IMG/VR virus record: IMGVR_UViG_3300034175_000062
Location: 36,456 to 100,455 of that record
Source: a virus
Reading direction: 5' to 3' (one strand)
DNA length: 64,000 nt
Shown: piece after piece, positions 32,087 to 40,756 of the stretch
Layout of the letters: each line of letters starts with the position of its first letter
Position numbering within the stretch: the first letter of the stretch is position 1
The notes under the pieces: model-generated
Told to the model about the DNA's origin: nothing
The model's database searches: none
The model's input: only the letters and a program-made list of their open reading frames with translations
Position numbers and translations under genes: made by a program

Positions 32087-33318
32087 TATGCTGTTCCTTT
32101 ATACCCACCCTTGAGTGCTTCGATAGAACACGTGTAACGTGGCATGGTACCCTCAGCCGTGATGATATGACGAATGAAAGCGATGACGTACTTACCAGAG
32201 AGCTGAGGGTGTAGCTTTGGCTCAGTGGTTGACGCATTGTTATCGACTATATTGAGGTTAATTGTTTGCCCCGCAGTCAATTCAGAATCCCCAAATACAT
32301 GAAGATGGAGGAAACCCTGGCCCATTAGGGCAGCCATATTCTGACGGGCTCCTAGGCCATCAGAAATAAACGTATCTGGGTTGCCAGAGTCATTAATAAC
32401 CCAGCTATCACTACCGGCTCCATTACCGTACTTAGTTACCGTCTTGCTATCATCTGGTGACTTGAAAGTACCATCGGCTGACTTGTATTCGCCCGGATTG
32501 AACTTAACGGTCTTCGTCTTGTAGTCAAGAGTCTTGATATCGAATTTGTTAACCTGATGAGCCATACCACCAGTGCGTAGACGTGATGTTAGGTCGAACT
32601 GGTTAGGCTGTACGTAACTGATGATATTGCGGAAGTCAGACTTAGTGATATCGGTATGCAGGGTCGGATCATTATTGAATACCCTATCACCGACTTGACC
32701 ATCAGCAAATAGCTTTTCGATAGTCTTGTAGTGAAAGCCATCAGCGTTCTCAAAGAAGACATACATGGATGACTTATCATCAACTGACACAGACCTTCTA
32801 CGCAGCATCTTAACTGCATCGAAGGGACGCTCAGATGGAACCAAGAACTTCTGTACGCCACGAGTATTCTGGACGTCTATCTTCTTCTTTGTCTTCAGGA
32901 ACTGAGTGAGAATGTCTGTGACCATCGAAGAGATATTCGTGTTGTATGACTTGCATACCTGCACCGTCTTATCGATTATGATCTCTTCACTAACGGCTTC
33001 GATCTTGTACGACTTAACACGCTCGTTGATAGACGTGGTAGAGTCGGTAATACTCGCGATGACTAGCTCGAGTCTCCTGTCCTTACGTCCAGGCGCAGCG
33101 AGTTCGATGACTACCTTTTCACCACCGAGGATTGGTAGTTCGGTGATCATATTGCGCGCGTCTGTAATACCAAGTTCAACGATGATACCTGGCGTAAGAA
33201 TAGACTCGTAGATCGACATCATAACGACGATCTCAGTCGCGTTGACTACTCCCTTATCGGCATAGATGCTGACAGTCTTGATCTGTACATCGCCCGGGAT
33301 CTGTTGTGTGGCTGACAT
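32086..33318 (-). CDS. gp27: Baseplate hub protein, T4 gp27-like
   Basis: 410 aa. Order next to the gp5-like gene and the beta-rich start (QIKTVSIYADKGVVNATEIV), IIDKTVQVCKSYNTNISSMV and the QTINLNIVDNN...LSGKYVIAFIRHI end fit hub proteins of the gp27 family, which form the trimeric ring at the bottom of the tail tube. Start overlaps its upstream neighbour's stop by one base. Confidence 0.88.
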   Translation of the reverse strand: MSATQQIPGDVQIKTVSIYADKGVVNATEIVVMMSIYESILTPGIIVELGITDARNMITELPILGGEKVVIELAAPGRKDRRLELVIASITDSTTSINERVKSYKIEAVSEEIIIDKTVQVCKSYNTNISSMVTDILTQFLKTKKKIDVQNTRGVQKFLVPSERPFDAVKMLRRRSVSVDDKSSMYVFFENADGFHYKTIEKLFADGQVGDRVFNNDPTLHTDITKSDFRNIISYVQPNQFDLTSRLRTGGMAHQVNKFDIKTLDYKTKTVKFNPGEYKSADGTFKSPDDSKTVTKYGNGAGSDSWVINDSGNPDTFISDGLGARQNMAALMGQGFLHLHVFGDSELTAGQTINLNIVDNNASTTEPKLHPQLSGKYVIAFIRHIITAEGTMPRYTCSIEALKGGYKGTA

Positions 33319-33974
33319 TATTGTGCTAACAGATCCTTGAGGTTACTTACTGCTATTGATGCATAACGCGCATCTAGTAGCTTGATCGATGCTTTATCAG
33401 CGTTCTTCTCAGCTTCCATATCATAATAAGATACCGCTTCCCAATACATCTTCTCAGCGTCTGGTACTGGCAGTCCGATCACGTTGCCGGCTCCATCCTT
33501 AGCAGCAACCGTATGGTCGATCTTCTTACGGACATATGACGTCGGCTGACTATACTGATCGATCTCTGGGACCCAATACTTCTTGCCGTGGGGATCAAGG
33601 TTGCTGTATTCTTGGATCGTCATGATGTATGGATCATTGTACCAATCGACGCGATAGAAAGCTATCTTAGCTTTAGCAGCATCGACAGATCCATAAGCAG
33701 ACCTGATGTGATCATTGAAGACGTCATCAGACATCGGCCACTGGTAATACGGATCGACGATGTTATTGCTGAGGTATACTAGCCACACCATGTCAGGATC
33801 ACCGTAGTACTTCTCGGCTACCTGCTCTGCACGCATGCCATTCTTTACCTGATAAGGATAGAACGCATACTGATCACCGAAGACCTGGTTAAGAATAGCC
33901 ACGCGGTTAGTGATATTGATGACTTGTGAGTTACCATATTGAATGACCGGAAACTGTGCGAAGTATTTGTTCAT
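33318..33974 (-). CDS. gp53: Baseplate wedge protein, T4 gp53-like
   Basis: 218 aa. MNKYFAQFPVIQYGNSQV, then VAEKYYGDPDMVWLVYLSNNIVDPYYQWP, which is the characteristic gp53 block. gp53 joins the six wedges around the hub. Overlaps the gp27 and gp48-like genes by a single base each. Confidence 0.92.
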   Translation of the reverse strand: MNKYFAQFPVIQYGNSQVINITNRVAILNQVFGDQYAFYPYQVKNGMRAEQVAEKYYGDPDMVWLVYLSNNIVDPYYQWPMSDDVFNDHIRSAYGSVDAAKAKIAFYRVDWYNDPYIMTIQEYSNLDPHGKKYWVPEIDQYSQPTSYVRKKIDHTVAAKDGAGNVIGLPVPDAEKMYWEAVSYYDMEAEKNADKASIKLLDARYASIAVSNLKDLLAQ

Positions 33975-35053
33975 TACACTGGTCCTAGATTACGAACAGG
34001 AGGCTTAGGAATGTTATTGAAGTCTCCGTTCTTGACCGTCGATAGCAGACCGTTATCATTACCGTCTCCACCACGCCATAGTTCGATCTCTTGTAGATCG
34101 AGTGATAGGACTACTTCGATAGGCTTACCGTCATAGAAGAAGCCTGGACGTCCTGCGTTAGGAGCCCAATCAAGATCGACACGAGTGATCACACATGGCT
34201 TAAAGCGATACATAGCGTCAGCCGTCTCAGTCGGATTGAACTTTGGATGTACGATATGTGGGTACTTATAGAAGCCACCAAACGATGCTGCGAGTAGTTC
34301 TGGGTGTGAGACACGCTTGAAGGTATTAACGATATTCTGGATAGCTTCAGCCTCGCCTGCATTACGTGGATAGAGTCTCCAACCGAAGTTGTGGGTCTTA
34401 AACTGAGCACCCTGGAAAGCGATGGTCATGAATGGATTGTCTGCAATACCAAGAGACTGCTGAATGCCACCCGTGATAGTACTTGAGTCGCCTATTATGC
34501 CTGTTAGTACTTTTCGCGCGCCACCACCAAGTAGAGCATCACCAGACTTAGTCAGAATCGATCCCAGATTATCCTTGAGGGAACCTACGCCACCAGTCTT
34601 ATAACCGTCGATCATACCATTAACTGTTGAAGCCATAGCATCGGTGATAAAGTTTCCGTCCTCCATCTTATAGACGAGCTGTGACGTATCCTTCAGGTTG
34701 CCCGGCATCGGTAGTGCGATGTAGTCGGTAATACCAGCTGATGTAGCACCCTCGAACATGCTAGGGCGACGATACTCTTCGAATCCAAATGACATGTAGT
34801 ACTTTGGACGATCCGTTGGAAAGCTAAGGATGCTGGTCTTCTTAACCGCGTCGATCTTCTTCGATGGATCTGTCGCTTCAACACGAGGTCGAGTTCTATT
34901 AGGATCACGGTTGTCTGTTACTGCGATCTTTGACGGGCTGCCGGTGAACGTTGTAAGATCACCATAGGCTTTCTTCAGGGTCGCGCCGGCGCTCGTGGCA
35001 AATGACTGTCCGCCACTGATGCCGTTCTTGATGCTATCTAAAATACCAGCCAT
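33974..35053 (-). CDS. gp48: Baseplate tail tube cap, T4 gp48-like
   Basis: 359 aa. The C-terminal half (NPFMTIAFQGAQFKTHNFGW, RNAGEAEAIQNIVNTFKRVSHPEL) is the tube-cap signature; a Gly-rich N-terminal part precedes it. gp48 sits on the hub and starts tube polymerisation. First gene of the baseplate operon, with a late promoter-like CCTAAATA at 35086-35093. Confidence 0.9.
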   Translation of the reverse strand: MAGILDSIKNGISGGQSFATSAGATLKKAYGDLTTFTGSPSKIAVTDNRDPNRTRPRVEATDPSKKIDAVKKTSILSFPTDRPKYYMSFGFEEYRRPSMFEGATSAGITDYIALPMPGNLKDTSQLVYKMEDGNFITDAMASTVNGMIDGYKTGGVGSLKDNLGSILTKSGDALLGGGARKVLTGIIGDSSTITGGIQQSLGIADNPFMTIAFQGAQFKTHNFGWRLYPRNAGEAEAIQNIVNTFKRVSHPELLAASFGGFYKYPHIVHPKFNPTETADAMYRFKPCVITRVDLDWAPNAGRPGFFYDGKPIEVVLSLDLQEIELWRGGDGNDNGLLSTVKNGDFNNIPKPPVRNLGPV

Positions 35054-35085
35054 CTTCTTCCCATAAGTATTTGTTACTTTGTTAG

Positions 35086-35093
35086 TATTTAGG
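35086..35093 (-). promoter_or_regulatory. Late promoter-like element
   Basis: CCTAAATA (followed by CT) about 33 bases before the gp48-like gene, heading the baseplate operon. Confidence 0.55.
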
Positions 35094-35104
35094 TGAATTG
35101 TTAG

Positions 35105-35542
35105 ATGGCATACAAAGGCCAGTTTAAGTGTCTGAACCCACGCAAGTACAAGGGTGACCCTACAAATATCATATATCGATCAAGGTGGGAGAGTCGATTT
35201 ATGTCTTTTCTTGATAAGAACTCTGATGTCCTCGAATGGTCGAGTGAAGAGTTTTTCATCCCGTATCGATGCAGGACCGATGGACGTATTCATCGCTACT
35301 TCCCAGACTTCAAGGTTAAGATACAGACGTTGAAGGGTATCAAGACTCAGGTTATCGAGATCAAACCATACAAGGAAGTGTATCCTCCGAAGAAGCCACC
35401 ACGCATGACTAAGAGATATATGACCGAAGCTCTGACTTATGCTAAGAATAAGTCGAAGTGGGAGTACGCTGAAGAGTGGTGTAAGAATCGCGGCTACGAC
35501 TTCAAGATCATAACTGAGAAGGAACTTGGCCTTAAGTTCTGA
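35105..35542 (+). CDS. gp4: Head completion protein, T4 gp4-like
   Basis: 145 aa. YRSRWESRFMSFLDKNSDVLEWSSEEF and HRYFPDFKVK...VIEIKPYKE match gp4 (gp50), which also carries a PD-(D/E)XK-like arrangement (D in PDF, E-x-K in IEIKP). Needed to finish the DNA-filled head before tail joining. Divergent from the baseplate operon. Confidence 0.92.
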   Translation: MAYKGQFKCLNPRKYKGDPTNIIYRSRWESRFMSFLDKNSDVLEWSSEEFFIPYRCRTDGRIHRYFPDFKVKIQTLKGIKTQVIEIKPYKEVYPPKKPPRMTKRYMTEALTYAKNKSKWEYAEEWCKNRGYDFKIITEKELGLKF

Positions 35543-35544
35543 TA

Positions 35545-35552
35545 GCTAAATA
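35545..35552 (+). promoter_or_regulatory. Late promoter-like element
   Basis: GCTAAATA just before the 35558 gene; too close to the ATG to serve it fully, so the value of this element is uncertain. Confidence 0.35.
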
Positions 35553-35557
35553 GGCGT

Positions 35558-36193
35558 ATGGCTCAAAGAATTACAGCATCACTCGACTTCATCTTTCAGA
35601 AGATCGCTCAGGGTAAACCAGACAAGCTAGATGCTCCTGGTCAGCGTGTCGCTGCGCGAAACTGGTATCGAACTGCAGCTCAAGAAGTTAAGAACATAGA
35701 CGCAGTCCGCGCAATGAGCAGGGCTAGCAAAGAGCGTCGTGTGACTTCCATCACTCCGATGCGTATTGGTAAGATGTTCATGTTCTGGTACGACGCTAAG
35801 CTCAAGGATGAGCTTCCGTACTGGGATCGTCTACCACTCGTGTTTCCGATTGAGATCTATAAGGACGGATTCCTAGGGATCAACCTTCATTATCTATCGC
35901 CGATGCTCCGCGCTAAACTGATGGACGCTCTATACACAACAATCAACAATAGGCGATATGATGAAACTACCAAACTACGTATCAATTACGCTATTCTTAA
36001 ATCGGCTGCTAAGTTCCGTGGATTTAAGCCTTGCGTCAAGCGCTATCTCACTAGCCACGTACAGTCTCAATTTATAACGATAGAGCCGACTGAATGGGAC
36101 ATGGCACTTATGCTACCAACTGAGCGTTTTGTTAAGAAGCGTAAGCAGACCGTACAGGCTGAGTCAGCCGCATCTCTCAAGGGGAATGTCTAA
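35558..36193 (+). CDS. Conserved T4-like structural-region protein
   Basis: 211 aa. Signature FWYDAKLKDELPYWDRLPLV followed by DGFLGINLHYLSPMLRAKLM; I recall similar proteins near tail genes of T4-like phages, without an assigned role. Basic C-terminal tail (VKKRKQTVQAE). Lies between gp4 and the tube protein. Confidence 0.8.
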   Translation: MAQRITASLDFIFQKIAQGKPDKLDAPGQRVAARNWYRTAAQEVKNIDAVRAMSRASKERRVTSITPMRIGKMFMFWYDAKLKDELPYWDRLPLVFPIEIYKDGFLGINLHYLSPMLRAKLMDALYTTINNRRYDETTKLRINYAILKSAAKFRGFKPCVKRYLTSHVQSQFITIEPTEWDMALMLPTERFVKKRKQTVQAESAASLKGNV

Positions 36194-36768
36194 TGCCGAG
36201 TTTCAACATCAATCAGTTCAGGAGCGTTATTCACGATAACAATGAACTCCTTGGCACGAATAAGTTCCTAGTGCAGTTCCCAGAACCAGCTGGAGCAGTC
36301 CTTCAGGATGCACGCACACTGAGCTTCTACTGTAAGACGGCTACTCTACCAGGTATCGGTCTTCTAACATCTGATACAGCTCAGTATGGTGTTGGACCTA
36401 TCGAGCGTAAGCCTTATGCTACAGCAGTCAACGACTGTCTATTCCAGTTCTATGTGGATGGTGACGGTAAGATTCGTAAGTGGCTGACTGGTTGGATGAA
36501 GCTGATCACTAATCCGTATACTAATCGTGGTATGAGCTCTAAGAGCGCACAGGGATTGGTTCCGTACGAGTTCCAATACAAGGATCAGTATGCAGTCGAT
36601 ATCACAGTCACTGTGTTCGATAGTGAAGGCAAGGAACAGATCAAGACTACGCTCATTGAGGCGTATCCAAACTACATCGGTGATACCTCACTCGATTGGC
36701 AAGAGAAGAACAATCTAATGACGGTACCGGTGGCATTCACCTACCGCGATTGGTATGAAAGTTTATAA
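36193..36768 (+). CDS. gp19: Tail tube protein, T4 gp19-like
   Basis: 191 aa. LSFYCKTATLPGIGLLTSDT, YGVGPIERKPYATAVNDCLF, the DGKIRKWLTGWMKLI block, and SLDWQEKNNLMTVPVAFTYRDWY at the end match the T4-like tube family. It could be the major tube or a related baseplate-proximal tube protein; position beside gp26-like favours the latter slightly. Confidence 0.85.
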   Translation: MPSFNINQFRSVIHDNNELLGTNKFLVQFPEPAGAVLQDARTLSFYCKTATLPGIGLLTSDTAQYGVGPIERKPYATAVNDCLFQFYVDGDGKIRKWLTGWMKLITNPYTNRGMSSKSAQGLVPYEFQYKDQYAVDITVTVFDSEGKEQIKTTLIEAYPNYIGDTSLDWQEKNNLMTVPVAFTYRDWYESL

Positions 36769-36771
36769 GCG

Positions 36772-37479
36772 ATGGCACTACCCAAGATTAAGCATCCGAT
36801 CTTTGAGACTAAGATCCCATCGACCGGTGCTAAACTACTTTATCGTCAGATGTTAGTACAAGACGAAAAGATTCTACTCACTGCAAAGGCTTCGGAAGAA
36901 GCATCTGATATCTTCCGTGCGGTAAAGCAGGTGGTTAACAACTGCATTCTAGATGATCTAGATATCGACAGTCTTGCTACCTTTGATATCGAATACCTCT
37001 TCATCAAGTTCCGCGCTGTATCTATCGGTAACGTGATCGACGTTACTTACAAAGATAAGGGTGACGATGGAGAGTATAAGTTCCACATCGATCTAGATGA
37101 AGTCGAAGTCCAGTTCCCAGAGAACATCGACAAGCTGATCAAGATCAATGATGACGCTGGAGTGTTGATGAAGTACCCACCAGCATCTCTATTCGATAGT
37201 GAGAACTCTCTGATGACCGGCAAGGACGGTTACGAGTATCTGGCTGCATCATGTATCGACACTATCTTTGATGGTGATGATGTGTATCCAGCCGCTGAGA
37301 GTACTATCGAAGAACGTGTCGAGTACATCCAGTCACTCACTGCTAAGACCTACGCCGATGTCAAGAAGTTTCTCAATGAGATGCCTCGCCTACAGTATCA
37401 TATCGAATATGAGAACAGCCTGGGAGTCGCGCGCAAGCTAGAACTAAATACGTTAACAGATTTTTTTACGTTCTGGTAA
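36772..37479 (+). CDS. gp26: Baseplate hub assembly protein, T4 gp26-like
   Basis: 235 aa. ATFDIEYLFIKFRAVSIGNV and YEYLAASCIDTIFDGDDVYP match the T4 baseplate-protein family of gp26. Near its end, codons GAT-TTT-TTT-ACG contain seven T (37461-37467), a slippery heptamer; the zero frame stops three codons later. A -1 shift would join it to the gp51-like frame that follows. Confidence 0.88.
   Translation: MALPKIKHPIFETKIPSTGAKLLYRQMLVQDEKILLTAKASEEASDIFRAVKQVVNNCILDDLDIDSLATFDIEYLFIKFRAVSIGNVIDVTYKDKGDDGEYKFHIDLDEVEVQFPENIDKLIKINDDAGVLMKYPPASLFDSENSLMTGKDGYEYLAASCIDTIFDGDDVYPAAESTIEERVEYIQSLTAKTYADVKKFLNEMPRLQYHIEYENSLGVARKLELNTLTDFFTFW
37461..37467 (+). other. Slippery heptamer for -1 frameshift
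   Basis: T-TTT-TTT in the X-XXY-YYZ register of the gp26-like frame, followed by a downstream -1 frame that lacks any start codon. Confidence 0.65.
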
Positions 37480-37646
37480 GTCACAATACGTTAGAAGATT
37501 ATCTATCACTCAATTTTGCCTTGAGGCAACATCACAAGTGGTCGATCAGTGAACTTGAGCAGATGATCGTGTACGAACGCGATATCGAAGTCGATATGCT
37601 TATACAATTCATGGAGTACAAGAAGCAACAAGAAAAACAGGAGTAA
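37467..37646 (+). CDS. gp51-like C-terminal extension made by -1 frameshift
   Basis: The -1 frame reads YVLVSHNTLEDYLSLNFALR, then HHKWSISELEQMIVYERDIE and ends KKQQEKQE. The W-S-(I/L)-x-E-(L)-E-x-M-(I/P)-x-x-E-R block is typical of short gp51-like and tail chaperone C-termini. There is no ATG, GTG or usable TTG with a ribosome site before that block, so it most likely is produced as a 291-aa gp26-gp51 fusion (232 + 59 residues). Confidence 0.65.
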   Translation, partial: YVLVSHNTLEDYLSLNFALRQHHKWSISELEQMIVYERDIEVDMLIQFMEYKKQQEKQE

Positions 37647-37650
37647 GGTA

Positions 37651-37965
37651 ATGGATGACGACAGCAACGTGAGTACTACCTCAGTACAGATCTCTAAGAC
37701 GGTAGAAGCAACTATCGATTCACTCGATATGATGACCGGCCTCGACAAAGAGGATCATGAAGCGATCTGGAAGAGTCGCACTAAGATGGCTTGGGTTGCC
37801 CTCTGGGGAATCATTCTGCCGACGATCTTCATTATTCTTGCCGTACACAGCCCTGACATCATCGAGAAGCTCGGTGTACTGATGTCATGGTACTATCTCG
37901 CACTAGCATCAATCGTTGGTGCATACTTCGGCTTCAAGGCTTGGGCCGCAATCAAGGGTAAGTAA
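37651..37965 (+). CDS. Two-helix membrane protein, possible holin
   Basis: 104 aa. Polar N-terminal 45 residues, then two membrane helices (MAWVALWGIILPTIFIILAV; WYYLALASIVGAYFGFKAWA) and a Lys end. AGGAGTAAGGTA precedes the ATG. It sits between baseplate genes and the lysozyme-like gene; a holin role is plausible, a membrane-contact virion role also. Confidence 0.7.
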   Translation: MDDDSNVSTTSVQISKTVEATIDSLDMMTGLDKEDHEAIWKSRTKMAWVALWGIILPTIFIILAVHSPDIIEKLGVLMSWYYLALASIVGAYFGFKAWAAIKGK

Positions 37966-37968
37966 ACA

Positions 37969-39606
37969 ATGCTACCATTCATTATAGAGGCACTGACAGG
38001 ACTGTTCGAAGGAGGCGCTGCCGTTGAAGGTATGGCTGCCGCTTCTACAGCTGTCAAAGGTGCTAATGCCATCGAGGGTGCCTCTGTATTGGGTGAGGCA
38101 AAGATGGCTGACAATGTACCCGGCGTTCTACGCTCGATGCAGCCTGCTAAGTTCGGCACTCCTCAGGTTAAGGGTCGTACGTCATCACGTGACACTATGG
38201 ATCGCATCATGGCGAACCACACTGGTGACAGCGACAAGCCTAAGGGTGCTGCTAACGACTCTGAGAACATGTTCGCTGGTGGCGCTCATCTAACTACAGA
38301 TGGACGCAATAACCACATCATGGATATGTTCAAGGGTGGTAAGGACAAGTTCTACGCAAATGATAACACTGCTGAAGTCGACAGCACTGCTCTAATAGTA
38401 GCTGAGATCGCCAAGCTAGAGCCTCTGGTAGATGCGATCAGTCGTAACACGTATCAGATCAATGCACAACTCGAAGAGCTTAATAATGCATTCGATCAAT
38501 GGTTTAACAACCAGGGCGAGTCTAAGTTTGAGGCACTCGAAGACAAAATCGAGACTGTGTCACAAGTTAGCACAGAACAGGCAGTGTCATCCACCACAGA
38601 CCAAAATAGAGAGACTTTTCTCAAAGAAGCCGCAGAATCGAAGAAAAAGAATACAATAGTTCAAGGGCTTATGACTGCCGCCGCGGGCGGTCTGCTCAAG
38701 GGAGCTGGCAGCTTAATTTCCGACCCTTCTAAGAATGCATTCGATGTAAGTCCAGGTGGTGGTCTAGGCGCTCCTGGCGATGGTCGTCCTCGTCGTAGGC
38801 CGGGTGGTGGACGTGTTAAGGTTGATGACTCACCTGTTACCGGCGACTTCACCGGTCGTCAGCGCGCTCTACTACATACGATCTCTTCGCATGAAGGTGC
38901 TAACTACGATACAGTATTCGGCAATGGTAAGTACGGTAGTCCTAACAAGAAGCTGACTGACATGACCATCGAAGAAGTCAATCAGTTCCAGAGCCAGCTA
39001 CAGGCTCGTACTAAGGCCGCTGGTATCGGTAAGATCAATGGTAGAGTTGTCGGCACGTCTGCTGTTGGTAAGGGTCAGTTCGTTCAAGGCACATTGAAGA
39101 ATACGCTTCAGACCATGGGATACGATAAGAGCGATTTCAAAACGCTTAAGTATACACCTGAGCTACAGAATCGTCTGATCCTTCAGCTTGCTAAGAACAA
39201 TGGTATGGATCCTAATCGCCCAGAAACTCTGCGTAACCAGCATAAGGTCGGTGGTCAGTGGGAGAGTCTAGCAGCGCATAAGATCTCTAACCGTGACTTC
39301 AATCGTGCTATCGATCAGATCGCTGCTGCTTCTACACAGATCCAACGTGTTGCCGAGAACACTAAGCCACAGCTAGCATCTAATATGCGTGGTGAGAGGG
39401 TCGGCCAGGGATCAAAGGTCAACGCTAATTCTGCTAAGATGGCCGCAAATATCACTCAGCAGTTTAACGTCTATCAGAATGCAGCTGGTCAGACGTCTAG
39501 GATACCGGTACGACCAACTCAGGTCGCCTCTACTAAGCCTACTCCACCGTCTGCAAGACAACAAGGACATGCAGACAGTTGGCTCAAGTACTTCGGTCTC
39601 GGATAA
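37969..39606 (+). CDS. Large virion-associated lysozyme-like protein
   Basis: 545 aa. Residues 1-260 are Ala/Gly-rich and helical, like virion proteins. Residues about 295-420 form a muramidase-like domain: LLHTISSHEGANYDTVFGNG (candidate catalytic Glu309), GTSAVGKGQFVQGTL and LQNRLILQLAKNNGMD, similar to GH104/lambda-R-type and phage glycosyl hydrolases. The end is Gln/Asn/Ser-rich. As the split gp5 has no lysozyme, this is the likely tail-borne cell-wall enzyme; a lysis endolysin is the alternative. Confidence 0.8.
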   Translation: MLPFIIEALTGLFEGGAAVEGMAAASTAVKGANAIEGASVLGEAKMADNVPGVLRSMQPAKFGTPQVKGRTSSRDTMDRIMANHTGDSDKPKGAANDSENMFAGGAHLTTDGRNNHIMDMFKGGKDKFYANDNTAEVDSTALIVAEIAKLEPLVDAISRNTYQINAQLEELNNAFDQWFNNQGESKFEALEDKIETVSQVSTEQAVSSTTDQNRETFLKEAAESKKKNTIVQGLMTAAAGGLLKGAGSLISDPSKNAFDVSPGGGLGAPGDGRPRRRPGGGRVKVDDSPVTGDFTGRQRALLHTISSHEGANYDTVFGNGKYGSPNKKLTDMTIEEVNQFQSQLQARTKAAGIGKINGRVVGTSAVGKGQFVQGTLKNTLQTMGYDKSDFKTLKYTPELQNRLILQLAKNNGMDPNRPETLRNQHKVGGQWESLAAHKISNRDFNRAIDQIAAASTQIQRVAENTKPQLASNMRGERVGQGSKVNANSAKMAANITQQFNVYQNAAGQTSRIPVRPTQVASTKPTPPSARQQGHADSWLKYFGLG

Positions 39607-39620
39607 CAAGCACAAAAAAA

Positions 39621-39640
39621 GGGGAGCCGCGAAGCTCCCC
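39621..39640. terminator. Bidirectional terminator
   Basis: GGGGAGC-CGCGAA-GCTCCCC with A-rich sequence on the left and TTAGTTGTTT on the right, between converging genes ending at 39606 and 39666. Confidence 0.85.
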
Positions 39641-39665
39641 TTAGTTGTTTCAGTTGATGTGAAAC

Positions 39666-40619
39666 TTAGTCTTCAGCCAATTTCTGGAAGAAGCTCATGC
39701 TGTCATCCGCATCGTCATCGCCACCACCAAACGGAGTTGGTGCAGCCGACTTAAAGCTTGAAGACGGACCAGCCGCGAAAGGCAGATCATCATCGTCATC
39801 CATAGCAGTGCGGTTAGCCTGACGCTGAGCCTGTTCACCACGGCTATGTGCCGGAGTGCGCTCATCACCAAGACCAAGAACCTGATCGAGCTTCTTCTTC
39901 AGCTCATCGTAGCTCTTGTAGTTCTCAGGAGCGAGGATAGGAGCGAGTGGGTGACACTGCTTCCAGACTGCCTCGATCTGGTCATCGTCGTTATAGACGG
40001 CCGATGGGTTATCAAACTCAGACTTATCGTAGTTACGATAGCCTTCGACCTGACGGATCTTGAGCTTGAAGTTTGCACCATCCCAGAAGTCATAAGGGTT
40101 CATTGGCTCTTCGTCAGGGAACTCAGGGTTCATCTTTTCGTTGAGCTTGTTGAAGATCTTCTTGCCGAACTTGTACTTGAAGACCTTACCCTCGTTCTCA
40201 GGGTTGGCAGTGTCCTGGACGACCAGGATGTTAGACACGAAGTGAAGACGACGCTTCTGCTTACGGGCCTGCTTACGCTCAGGACTATTGTCATCCTGAG
40301 ATACGTTCCACAGCTTACCGTTGAACTGAGCGACAGGATCTTCCTGTCCGATTGAAGTTAGGGAGTTTTCGATGTACCACTTACCGCCAGGGCCTTGGAA
40401 GCCGTGATCCCAGTAGCGTACATAAGGAACTTCTTCACCCGCGACCTGGGGAAGGAAACGAATAATCGCAAAACCGTTGCCTGCTTTATCAACGGTGGGA
40501 GCCCAAAAGGTCTCATCCTTGGTACGCTCGTTGCCCTTAGTGAGCTTGTCGAGGTCCTGGGAAAGCTTATCAAAGCTTGACTTACGATTCTTCTTTAGAT
40601 CAGCAAAATTGTTTGCCAT
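39666..40619 (-). CDS. gp32: Single-stranded DNA-binding protein, T4 gp32-like
   Basis: 317 aa. LAST-like KKNRKSS near the N-terminus, an OB-fold core (FAIIRFLPQVAGEEVPYVRY), and an acidic end (MDDDDDLPFAAG, DDADDSMSFFQKLAED) that in T4 contacts replication and recombination proteins. The T4 zinc site (H-x3-C...C-x2-C) is missing: DHGFQGPGGKWYIENSLTS has no cysteine. Has a strong sigma70-type promoter at 40728-40756 and a terminator. Confidence 0.93.
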   Translation of the reverse strand: MANNFADLKKNRKSSFDKLSQDLDKLTKGNERTKDETFWAPTVDKAGNGFAIIRFLPQVAGEEVPYVRYWDHGFQGPGGKWYIENSLTSIGQEDPVAQFNGKLWNVSQDDNSPERKQARKQKRRLHFVSNILVVQDTANPENEGKVFKYKFGKKIFNKLNEKMNPEFPDEEPMNPYDFWDGANFKLKIRQVEGYRNYDKSEFDNPSAVYNDDDQIEAVWKQCHPLAPILAPENYKSYDELKKKLDQVLGLGDERTPAHSRGEQAQRQANRTAMDDDDDLPFAAGPSSSFKSAAPTPFGGGDDDADDSMSFFQKLAED

Positions 40620-40727
40620 AGTGTTCTGTTCTCGTATTTTTGTATGGTTTCATATGTTTTGTGTCCACTTTGTGCATAATATATGAAGGGTTAAGTGGGA
40701 GCCAATACTGTACCACTTAACCCCTTA

Positions 40728-40756
40728 TTTATATCATAGTAATGTTGAAATGTCAA
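40728..40756 (-). promoter_or_regulatory. Strong promoter of gp32 (also late-type core)
   Basis: TTGACA, 17 bp, TATAAA; the -10 reads TATAAATA, so it also matches the late element. Fits the high and prolonged expression of gp32. Confidence 0.8.
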
